From the NCBI GenBank assembly GCA_930367215.1, contig OV884060.1:211857253-211921252 (forward strand): 64,000 nt of DNA, written 5' to 3'. Below are positions 12,301 through 24,300 of this stretch, piece by piece. Positions within the stretch are counted from its first letter, which is position 1. Each line of letters opens with the position of its first letter. The notes beneath the pieces are model-generated. The model had not been told where the DNA came from and did no database searches. It saw only the letters and a program-made list of their open reading frames with translations. This DNA is from Pollenia angustigena (Eukaryota > Arthropoda > Insecta > Diptera > Polleniidae). Both the position numbers and the translations under genes were made by a program.

Positions 12301-15300
12301 TATTTTTTATAAATTTGTATTCTAAGCAGTGATGCCAGGAGATATTTCAAAAAATCCATACATGTCTAAATAAAAATCCTTTTTTTCCCTACAACCAAAA
12401 ATATTTTCCCCACACTTTCCCTACGTTAAAAATTTATTGTTTTAGCAACAGGAAAACAAAAACATATTTTGTTAACCTTCTGCAAATATGTATTATAATT
12501 AAAGCATTTATTAACAACAAGAAAAAAAAAACAAAATAAATAATGGTTGCTTTTTTAAGAGCTATAGGAAAGTTAAAAAAAAAAACACATAAAGTTCAGA
12601 AAAATGCATGAAATCTTTATTTGAATCGATAGTACGGTCCATATAATTTAATTTTTGAAGATTATTTCATGCAAATGTTGACCGTGACTGCGCCTCAAAT
12701 GGTCCATCCGCTTAGTCCAATTTTGGCATACTCTTTCCAACATTTCGGCCGGTATCTCATGAATAAATGCTTCAATGTTGTCTTCCAATGCGTCAATTGA
12801 AGCGGGCATGTGTGTATCGACATGCGCTTTAACATAGCCCCACAAAAAATAGTCCAAAGGCGCACGATCTAGGCGGCCAATTGACCGGTCCCGAACGTGA
12901 AATAAAAAGGTTCACCGAACTCGCCTCTCAATAAGTCCATTGTTAAGCTTGCTGTGTGGCATGTGGCACCGTCTTGTTGAAACCACATGTCATGCAAGTC
13001 AAGCTGTTGCATTTTGGGCAAAAAAAAATTTCGATATCATCTCACGGTAGCGCTCACCATTCACAGTTACGTTGCAATTCGCATCATCTTTGAAGAAGTA
13101 CGGTCCAATGATGCCACCAGCCCATAAACCGCACCAAACTGTGACTTTTCCTGGATGCATTGGTAGCTCTTGCAATTCTTCTGGCTGATCTTCACTCCAA
13201 AATCGACAATACTGCTTATTAACGTACCCATTCAGTGGGTCGATTAAACTGAACATAAAATAGAAGAAGCGCGCGATGAACTTTCTTAACAGAGCACGCA
13301 TTTTGATAATAAAATTCAATAATTTGCAAGCGTTTTTCGTTTGTAAGACGATTCATGGTTAAATTATAGACCAAACTGAAGATGTTTGACAGTGAAACAA
13401 AACACGAAACGTGCGTCAGCTGTTTTAACCAGTGTTGCCAAAAAGATAAAAATATATCCTTCATTATCCTTAAAAGTTTTCATTAAAAATTTTTTTAAAA
13501 TTCGAAATTGAATTGTTTTATTTCTCTTTTTTCTCGGTATAAAATTAATTTCTATGTTGAAATTTCATTCATTAGATATTTGCCTTTGATATGTGTATAC
13601 ATTTTAGCGAGTGTGAGTGCGAATGCAAATACCTAGCAAAAATAAGAGAATAGTTTGCAAATGCGAACTCGAATGTTTCTACCCCTTTAATTACACTGCT
13701 TTACAAATTTTTAATTTAGAAAAATACCAAGAACGCCACATGCCTAGATAAGTTAATTGGGACCTCCTGAACACGAAAAACGCTGTATTTTTTTTTTCTA
13801 AGTACCGTTTTTTAGATAACGGTACTTTTGTGTTTTTCGGTGTATGGTCCCACTCAAACCCTTGTGGAGCCCAACGAAAAAGTCCGATCGAAATAAATGG
13901 CATACGTTGGAAAGGTAATTGAATGCCTTTTCCGTCGATATGCTCAAAATTTCTATCGAAATTTGCTTATTTTTTAAGTTTTTTTCAAAATTTTTAATTT
14001 TTATTTCGTTTTTTTTCTACGTTATAGTAAAGATCTGGAATGTTGTATTTTTTCACCAAATAGTTTATTTAATTACCAACGTAATTTGTAAGTTTTTATT
14101 AAGGATTTTGTGGAACGACAATATTTTCATCTCATATAAAATTCCGTTTTTTTTAAATACGTTAAAACTGATGGACGCCGAATATAGTGTGTGAGCAATG
14201 AAGATAAAAATATTGTCGTTCCGCAAAATCGTTAATAAAAACTTTATTTTACATCCGATTTTTTTCAAATTACGCTTAAAATGTTGGTAATTAAATAAAC
14301 TATTTGGTGAAAAAATAAAACATTCCTGATCTTTACTATAACGTAGAAAAAAAAAAAACGAAATAAAAATGAACATTTTTGAAAAAAAAAAAAACTTAAA
14401 AAATAGGCAAATTTTGAGGTGCCATAACACAGCCATTTCTTATCAGATAGACATTTTGAGCATATCGACGGAAAAGGCATTCAATTACCTTTCCAACGAT
14501 CGGACTCCACGTTGGGCTCCACAAGGGTTTGGGTGGGACCATACACCGAAAAACACAAAAGTACAGTTATCTTAAAAGCGGTACTTAGAAAATTAAGTCG
14601 GTTATTTACGTATTTTTAGACAATATATAGAAAATGAGATAGTTTTTAAAAATTCCCAACATTTGCCTTAAAATAAAATATCTGTCCTTTTTTCCCTACG
14701 CTTGAAATTTTCCGAAAAAATCCCTATAAAAAGGGAAAATTCCCTACTGTTGGTATCACTGATTCTAAGTCAAATTACAAGCTCAAAAGCTTTTATACTT
14801 TAATAGCAGGGACATAACAGTTATAACCAATATTTGAAAAAATCCTGAAATAATAATTTATCACGAATTTTTAAAACCTGCTCTCTGAATAATTGTTACA
14901 AATAACCAATATTTTTTTTTGTCTTTGATAACCGTTATAGTTTGTTTTTTTTTTAGGCTTCCATAACCATTACAAAAGATTTTAATTTTTTTTGGTCTTC
15001 CATATCCATTATGAAAAATTTTTTTTTTCTGTCTTCCTGTATTCAAAAAAATATTCTTTCCTTTTTTTTCGTTTCTGTTATTAGGGAATTATCTTCATTT
15101 CATTACTGAATTTCTTCACAAATTTTATGAAAATATTCGTTGGAGTTCAGCCAATGACACTCCTAATAAAATCTATGAAACAGGTTTCGTTACAGTCAAT
15201 GTTTATGAAAAGCTTCATAGAATTAAGAAACTCTTTACAGAAACAATAAATCGCCAGGTAATGAAGCATTTTATAGAATCTATGAAACAGTATCATAAAA

Positions 15301-18300
15301 GCCATTCCTAAAAATTATCATTAAATTATCATTTTTATTAACATTTGTATTACTAACAATATTTGCATTTGTTGCGGTTTTTGTTTAAGATTTCTTCACC
15401 GTCACTTTAGATTCGATGAGATTTTCGTAAATTTTAAGCGCTTTTTACACTCATAAAAAAATGTCAGTAGAAATAGCGAAAACCTCTGCAGAAATAACTG
15501 ATATATTGCATTATATTTTTCTACGATGTTTGATCTGATAATCATCGTCTGATATCTCATCTTTCACAATAAAATAGAATAATACAATAAAAGTTTAAAA
15601 ATTAACAGAGTTTTGTGTTTTTGTGGTATGATCTTATGAAAGTGGGCCGATTTGGTTGCACCCGTCATGCACTTTAAAGCTCTCTCGTGGCTATTTGATC
15701 GTTTCATATAAATTCTTGTAAATAGATAACACTAGTATATACAAAAATGTTACCTTCTAGAAATAACTTAATTGCAAATGTGTTTCTTTCTATTAGTAAA
15801 AGACGTTTAAAGCGTCTAAATGTTGCACCCGTCAGAAAAGAATCGCCCTAATTTTTTTAAGTGCATGAGAAAATAAAATAAGAGCATATGCCACAATTTT
15901 GTTTACAACATTGCTTAAAAGTTTAACATTACTTTTAGTTGGTGTATGTGTTTGTGTGCGTGTGTTTTATATTTCGTCTTTGCTAAATGGCAACTTGAGA
16001 AGTTACTGACCTATGTTGAAGTGTTTTTTGGTTTTCCTAAGTAAATAAATGTTTACTACTTGGCCGAAGAGCAACATTTTAATAATGTTAAATGTACATA
16101 TAAATGTTTTTATATTAAATTTTAAGTTTTTTTTCGGCTCCTTAATAAACATACATATGGGCAAATCCCAGAAACAGTCCACCAACAAAAAATTTTTCAA
16201 ATGAATTTTTTTTAACGGAATATAAGACTAGATGTATAATTTCATTTTTATATTAACAAATATGTATTTTAATGATCATTAATGCAATAATTTTTACCAA
16301 ATCCTACCCCACTGCTGATTTCTTAATGTTATACGTGAATTTAGCATTATTCTAGGTGATTTTTGTGCTTAAAATAGCACTTACAGCAGACTTATCAAAA
16401 TGTAAATTTCGTTAAAAAAAATTTGACATTCGTTAGTTAAGAAATTAGTTTAGGAAATGCAATTCATAAAAATATAATTTGTTTTGTTAAAATAAATAAA
16501 ATATAATAATAAAATACTACTGGAAAAACTGTAGCGTGCGTCACAAAGGGTTCACGGCTTTTGTCAAAAAATCCCAGCATTTTTTGGCTGCGAATAAGTT
16601 CGTTTAGAATTCTCTAATAGTCATCTTTCTTTTAGGAATTAGATTTTGAATACCTTATCTTGCCAAATTCGCTAAAAATTAGGAAAACGAACTTCAACCT
16701 TTGAAGTTACTTCCAATTTTTGTAGCGTGCGTCACAAAACTTTGTGATCAATTATTTCGCAACAAATGCCTTCTAAGAAATTATGATATATGCCATTCGT
16801 AAGTATAAATTAGTGTCACTCAATCTATCAGGTATGTGATGGAAATTGATTTTAAAAACGATACGAAACGGTCGTTTTGAAATCGATCGATTTTCATCAC
16901 ATACCTGTATATATATATAAATAAGTCCGTATATGTACGTCGCCGAACTTCTCATAAACGTGTCGTGCGATTTCAACCAAAATTATACACTACGTAGGCA
17001 GTGGCCCATATATGGTTTATATGAAGTTTGGTTGAAATCCGATAACGCATGTGTGTGTGGTGCGTATGTGAAGTGAGTGTGTTTTTGCCGCAGGAAAACC
17101 AACTTTATTAAAAACAAGTGTGTTTCTTTTCTTATTTTGTTTTGCCGTGTGAAGCAGGCAACGGGCCCGCTAGTACTATATATAAGTTGAAGCTATCTCT
17201 TTTGAAAGATCAAAAAATGTTTATATTTCAATCAGAAAACGCGTGCGAATGTAGCGTTCGTCACGCAGGACTTGCCCATAAGCATATTGCTTTTGTACGT
17301 AGATCCCCAAACGCGTTTTACCAACAAAACGTATTCACAAGTTGTAGAAGTTTCTATCAGAATAAAAATGGCTACAACTTCTTCTGACAGATGTCTCTTT
17401 GATTGATATGACTCCAAAACAATTAAAAGTGCTATATTCGGCATTGCCAAATCTATCGTATCAACATCCTAATGCTTTGTACGCACGACAACGTTTTTTC
17501 GTTATTCGCTCTCTCATTCGTAATTCAAAGCCAAATTGGAGGGCTCAGAGCTGCAGCGAACAAAGTCAAAAATGAAAATTCGATAATATTTTGAGTTTGA
17601 GTAAGTGAATTTTCATTATTTCTGGAGCCATTGACATGGGTTTATCACCGTTACCTTTGGAACGAAAAATTTTTTGATTTATACCGTTACAGAACTCGAT
17701 AGAGTTAAACGAAGAATTTCACACCAGTTTTGAAATACATATATGCATTTTATTTTATGACTTGGTTCGGTTCAGCTTTGAACCCTCCAATTATGATTCA
17801 AGTTACAAAATTTAAAATGCAGCATTTACAAATTGAGAATCGTCAGTGTTATGAAGTTAAATAAAGTTTTGTTTCGTTCAAAATTTTTTTTTTTATAGGT
17901 ATAAATCCATTTTGAAATTGTTTTTCATGTCTTTGCAATTACGAATCAAAAGTAGAGTGAAAAACATTAAAACATTTCTCATTTAACAGTTTCACAGAAC
18001 GAGAGAGAATTGGCCCCCACTACAATTGCAATTTATCACACCTGCTGAATAACTTTCATGATTTTATTTAAAAGTGCATGTTTATTTGCACTAACAAAAT
18101 TAATTTGTAAACAATACTATCATAATGAAGTTCATCGCATTTATATAAGATTTGTAAACTATTTAAATTGAAAAATATTCATTGTCACGCGAAAAATTTC
18201 ACAGCAATAAAAAATACCAAACAAATTGTTTGTGGTCTTACAAGGCATACATGTGCACCTTGTATTATAGGCAAATAGTTAATTTACATATTTTTTATGT

Positions 18301-21300
18301 TACTTTTAAGAAAATTATTTAAAAAACTTTTAAATCATTAAATATGAGAACAACTTCCTTGTAAGAAATGTTAAAAATTCCCCAACAAAGTCTTTTTTCC
18401 ACTTTATATCACCAATTATACTCTACATTTTTTACATTAGATCAAAACGAAAGATAACAAATTCTCAAGCGTAAATCATAAATTCATATATGCAAGACAA
18501 ATGCTTTTATGTAGGTCTTTATGTCAATAGAAATATACATAAACTTATGATTATAAACAAGTCTGCTGCTAAAAAAAAGTGAGTGGTAAAGGAGATGTAG
18601 GCTGGCTCAGCTGGCTTTTAGTACTACTCTAAATTTAAGAAGAAAAAAATAATATTCAAACAGGTAATGCATACAAACAACTATTCAGTTGTGATACAAA
18701 GTAAAAAAAAAAAAAAAAAAAAAAACTCTAATTTTTATTTGTACATCTCGTTGTATTTTTTCCTTTTGCACAAAAAGTTTGTTCTTAATCTTCTTTGAGG
18801 CTTCATTGCTACATGATTTCTATTATAAAACTAAATCAGAATTAAAAGAATTATGTATACATATAGAGAATTAAAAAAAAAATCATGTTTAAAAGTGTTT
18901 TAATTTTTTTTTTAATTAATCTAAAAAAATTTTAAATTCGAATTTATTATATGAAAGTTAATGCGAGAAAAGTTGAACAGATATTATTATGAAAATACTG
19001 TAATTTTAGTTAGCCCCTATACAAATACCATCGAGAAAACGACTTTTGCACTATTAAAAAAACAATAATGAGCTTTGGTGCAGAGTTTGATCCTGCATAA
19101 TTTTAGTATTAAAAAGTAAGAATGTATACATAGTCGGTCAAGCCCGACCATATGATACCCTACATAGAATTTTCGAGAGGTATTAGGCGCCCATAGGCAA
19201 TAATAGATCCGCCAGAACAAAATTATGTTATGAGTTTAAGATTCATGTAAAAGTTCTTTGGGCCAAATATTATTAAGACGTCTTGATCTATATGAGATTT
19301 TTTAAGTGATTTGAATAAGGGGGTTTATGTAGGCCCTATGTTCAATTTTGGACCTACCAACACATTATTTTGACACGACAAAGTTATTGTCGCCAATTTT
19401 ATGTCAATATCAACACTTATAAGGAAGTTATGCCATCAAAAGATATTTTTGGGAGAATTTTTTGTAGGGGAGCAATGGTCGAATATGGACCGATTCCAAA
19501 AAATGTTATTAAGATGCTTAAGATCGTAATAAAATGAGTTTTGGAGCATATTTTATCTAAATATGTACCAACATAATAAGAGGGTTAATGATCACAAATA
19601 CTCTTTTCCGGAGAGAAGCATGTTTGGGTGCTTTGTGAAGTTATGAAACGATTGTCAACATTTTCAGTAGGCTTGGTTGTTCTTGTGACAATTAGAACAT
19701 ACATATGTACAAAATTTCGTTAACTTATCTTAAAAATTACGACATGTACTATGCGCACAAATTTACATGGACAGCCGGACGGACATCGGTTCGATAGGTC
19801 CGGTGTTACAAACATCAGGACAAACGCAAAAAATGAGTCAAATTAATGCATCGTTACATATACTCCTACACATTTTCAGTCGGCTTGGTTCTTGTGAAAA
19901 TTAGAGCAAATTAGGGATTGGTAAATGGATTTCAAAATCGATTTTTCGATCGACTTTTTTTATAATCGTTTAAGATAAATTTGCAAACTTATTCCTTATA
20001 TCACAAAGGGGTATACACCAGCATTTTTTTGGCAAACAACTAGAGAAATTGAACTAAGATTTTTACAGTGGGTAATAATTTTCCTGCAAAAGTGAAAATG
20101 TGTAAATTTTGAGATGGCCTTTAGAGCAACAAGTGCGATATGTATGTACATTTCACATTAAATTGTGTTCTTGTGCAGTCAATCAGACCTGTCACATAAA
20201 TCAATTCCGATCGAAAGTGATTTCTTATCTTACTCCACATAAAACGAAATCAATTTTGATCGGAATCGATTTCTGTGACAAGCCTGAATGTATGGATAGT
20301 ATTTCAAAGGATTATGGCAATAGTTCCTGATCGGTGGCGACTGTTTCTTTGCTAAGTTACTATTAAGTTAGATTTAGTAAACAAATGTTTGCATATCATT
20401 AATGTCGGAAAGATGCAGATTTATTTCCTTGTAATTTCGTATTTGTAAGGATAAATTACATTATTTTTGTTTTTCACTCTGCTTATAACTAGATTTAAGT
20501 ATCGCTCACACACTGGTCTGTTTGAATATTAGCGTATTTCCACTAGTGCTGGGATACTATCGATATTTTCTACTATCGATATTTATCGATAGTTCAGATT
20601 TCACTATCGATATATCGATATTACTATCGACTGAATGTTTGTACTTGTGCAGGAAAACTTTAACTATTTGTTTATAAGGCTACAGTCCGTTGTTTTTATC
20701 ACTTTATTGAATGCACGAGACGTATGTATATTAGGGTGGCCGTTATTTTCTTTTTTTTTGATTTCTTATATTCTCCCCCACCAAATCGGTTCAGTTTTAT
20801 GCAAAAAAAAAAAATACAAAAAAATTTCGTAGCGATAAGTTGTGTTTTAGGGGGGGCGTCGGCCCCTCAAAGTTTGCATTAAGCCATTTATTCAAATGTA
20901 ATTTGTTTGTAATTTTAAAAAATTAAAAAAAAACAAAAAATTTTTTTTAAAAGATTGATTAAATAACTATCTAAGCTGCTTGAGACAAATTTTGCTAACC
21001 CCAATTGGTAATAAGTTACATGGATGTGAAAGAACACCTGTATGGCCAAAATTTCAAACTTTGATCCCCCCAAACTCAGAAACTTTTTGACCGATCTTGT
21101 TGAAAACTTGTGTCTAAGCTACTATTCAATAGGTCTAACGTTTGTGCAAATTTCATCCAAATCGAAAGATTTCGATTTCAAAATTAGTTCACTTGACATT
21201 AAATCCCTCTTTTATATATATAAAACGTATATAAAATGTTTGGAATTTTGTTGTTATTTTCTTAATTATTTTCTTAAATATTAATTTTAGCAAAAAACTT

Positions 21301-24300
21301 TCTTTGAGGCTAATGTTATTGACTAGAAGAGCTAAAATATTGCCATATACAGGCAAAGCCCGGTAACGAATGATATAATGTCAGCCCCTTTCGTTAAACT
21401 GAGAGATTCGTAATACCGAACTTTTTTTTATATACAAAATTAACTATATTTATCATTAAATCGAGCTTTTATTATATTATATACATAAATGTTTATTGAA
21501 CTTGCATACGTAAGAACGTGTTTACATATTGGGGAAAATTATATGTCTAAAAAATCAGTAATAAATTATTGTTTGTATGAAGCTTGCACTTTTTTCAACT
21601 GCTGTTTCTTGCAAAACTCTCATCACTAAAGATTTGTGTAATCAATCTTATTCACCATCTTTTTTAAAGTGCAAATCGAAGACTGGTATTCCATACTTTT
21701 GCGATATTAGAGAAAGATTTACAGGTTTTTACATTCTTTTAAAATTTTTATTTATTCACTAAATGATATTCCTTTTCAATTTAACATCTTGCTTCCACAA
21801 CAGTTCAAACTGTGCTCTGTGCTTCGAACAAAACTCTTTTATTATGCTTTAAACTAATCTACGTGTTGTATTACTTTGTAACACAAAAAAAAGCACATTC
21901 AACATTAAACCATTCGCTAAACCGGGACAAACAAATGTTGATCGTTCGTTATATAAGGTAACTAATGAAAAAATTTGCTCATTCGTTACATCGGATTTTC
22001 GTTAAAGTGAGTATTTGTTATATCGAGCTTTGCCTGTATTATGTTCTTGTAAAATGTTGTTTTTAAGAGATAGTCATATGCAAACAAATTACATTTGAAT
22101 AAATGGCTTAATGCAAACTTTGAGGGGCCGACGCCCCCCCTAAAACACAACTTATCGCTACGAAATTTTTTTGTATTTTTTTTTACATAAAACTGAACCG
22201 ATTTGGGGGGGGAGAATATGAGAAATCAAAAAAAAAAAGTTCTCCATACAACTAACGGCCACGCTAATGTATATACGCACGTTATTTTAGATAACAGTTT
22301 TTTAAAAATTGATAAGTACCTTTCTGAAGAAACCGAAGTAACAGGGACTATAAGATATTCCATTGCAACTTTAAAAAATTTTCTAAATTCTAAACCCAAA
22401 AAGGTAATAAATCTAGCGGACTTATCCTCTAATGGTCGTTCATTGTTATGTCTTACGCTTGCAGTTGCATTTGGATTTGCATTTTTTTTTTACAACATTA
22501 CAAAAATATTTGACATGTAAAAATTTCGGCTTAAAGGCCTTTAATTAGCAGTAAAAAGCACTGCTAAGCAATCCATACCACTTGCCATTCTTGTTGTTTG
22601 TATTCATTGCTGTAATTCAGCGCGAATTAATAATAGCATGCACAAATTTGAGGCAAAAAACTGTGTGTGTATAGCTGCTGTAAAAATAATAATAAAAATA
22701 TCGATATTTATATTTTTCCTATCGATATGTTCGATATTTTAAAACTATCGATAATATCGATAGTCTATCGATAGTTTCCCAGCACTAATTTCCACAGGAA
22801 TGTCATGGTTTAATTCACCTGTTGTATTTCTATATTATGTTGATTTTCATAATGCTGTCTTTCTGTGTTTGTTTCGTTACGATATGTTTGGACTGTTTTG
22901 TTCACTGTCCATTGATGACTTTAATTTCTGAAGAACAAGAGCCCCTATATTAAAGTTGAAAGTATACCAAGGCACCGTGCACACAGAGGCGTCCCGAGAC
23001 AGAAAATATTGAATTTTTTCTGTCTTTTTCTTCGAAAGCTGCCCTTTTTGCATTTTTTGTTTTGATTACGCAATTTGTTGATAGTAACGGCCTGTTTTTA
23101 CACATTGCCACTTCACTACCAAAACACATTTTCTTTTTCTTCGAAAGCTGCCCTCGCAAATGATTTAGACATTTGTCATACGTCACTTTTTCATCTTTGT
23201 ATGCTTTGTGACCGGGGGTGCTTTAATACCATGTGAGATAAGGCCATGATGGCCTTTTTTATTTTTTTCATTTGAATGGGAGATAAAGCCATCATGGCCT
23301 TAGCTCACATTAGCAATATTAGGAAATGGCTTTATCTCTCATTTCAGTTCCGGAGACACTAAAGTTAAGTATTGAAATCTGGCTTCGCATACTAAAGCTT
23401 TCCTGCTTAGAGGTTTTTTCATCCAGTAGGACACGGCAGGTGGCTTCGCTGAATAAAGTTTTCCTGCGTGCGTCACAAGAATAAAAAAATTTTTTTCAAT
23501 GATAACTAAGGATTTTCCCTTTTACAGAATGTTTACACCATGCATAATAATATTCTGAAAAAATATGGCTTTATCTCTCATTTGCGAAAATAAATATGGC
23601 TATATCTCTCATTTCGCAAACTTTTAAATATGACCTTACCTCTCAATGATTGGGCAATAAGGCCATTATGGCTTTATCTCCCATTCAATTGAGCAATGAA
23701 GCCATCATGGCCTTATCTCACATGGATTTAAAGCACCCCCCTTGTGACCAAGGGTACTAATAGGTAAATACGTAAAACTAAAACTTTAAAATTAGAAAAT
23801 TGCATAAACATACCACCTACACATGTATGTACGCACAAAAAAATCTCAAGTTTTATTGTGCATGCCCATAATTTATCAATTTAATTAAGATTCAAATTAA
23901 AAATTGCCAAAATTTTTATAAAAATAAAAAAATAATCGGTTTCATACGTAAATTCGATTAAAAAAAAAATCGATTTTTTTTACCACAAAATCGATTGGAA
24001 TCGAAATCGATTTACCATTCCCTAGAACATACATATGTTCAAGATTACTTCAAATTATCTTTAAAATTGCGAGCTGTACTTTGCGCACAAACTTACATGG
24101 ACAGCCAGACGGACATCGATTCGATCGGTCTAGGGTAAATTTTTTAAGGTGTTACAAACATCAGCACAAACGCAAAATACCCTCTCTTTAAGAATAAAAT
24201 ATGTATGCGCTAGGGGATTGCAAAAATAAAGCTTTTTTTTGATATTAACCCAATTCGCCTAATATGTAATAAATGATTCTTATTTTCCGAAGAAGATTTT

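Larger units (their letters stand above)
12327..14761. mobile_element. hAT element, CAGTGATGCCA / TGGTATCACTG ends, 8-bp TSD
   Basis: The ends CAGTGATGCC and GGTATCACTG are flanked by a perfect 8-bp duplication ATTCTAAG (12319-12326 and 14762-14769), which fits the Ac-type rule. Both subterminal regions share CCTTTTTTCCCTAC. The interior holds a mariner-like copy (12544-13460) and a foldback (13794-14592). No hAT transposase is visible. The right-hand 8-mer is 14762-14769; the left one ends 49 bp from the CARMIL acceptor at 12278. Confidence 0.82.
20544..22787. mobile_element. hAT element with TAGTGCTGGGATACT ends and perfect 8-bp TSD
   Basis: Ends TAGTGCTGGGATACTATCG and TATCGATAGTTTCCCAGCA(CTA) are flanked by ATTTCCAC on both sides (20536-20543 and 22788-22795). 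That fits nTnnnnAn. The unique interior, once the 1.5-kb inner element is removed, is about 0.7 kb and matches 9733-10446. The plus-strand frame near 22320-22520 ([13 protein letters not shown]) is shared by both copies and may be a leftover of a captured or transposase fragment. Confidence 0.85.
19912..24024. mobile_element. outer hAT-like element, TAGGGATTGGTAAAT ends
   Basis: The left end TAGGGATTGGTAAATGGAT and right end ATTTACCATTCCCTA are inverted, with TCGATTTT-rich subterminal arms. The flanking 8-mers GAGCAAAT and GAACATAC match at only five of eight sites, consistent with an old insertion. The interior holds the nested elements listed separately. Confidence 0.65.
19110..24180. repeat. 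dispersed intron repeat with nested insertion
   Basis: Blocks CATGGACAGCC.GACGGACATCG and GTGTTACAAACATCAG occur at about 19769-19820 and again at 24100-24170. Those copies flank the 4.1-kb insertion 19912-24024. The motif GGTCAAGCCCGACCATATGA at 19136 recurs inverted near 32030. It seems to be a common repeat of this genome of unknown class. Confidence 0.5.

Noticed and set aside
22203..22520. 105-residue plus-strand frame
   Set aside because: Its first third lies in the terminal repeat of another element. The rest is shared with a stop-containing copy at 9733-10446, so it is a relic and not a gene.
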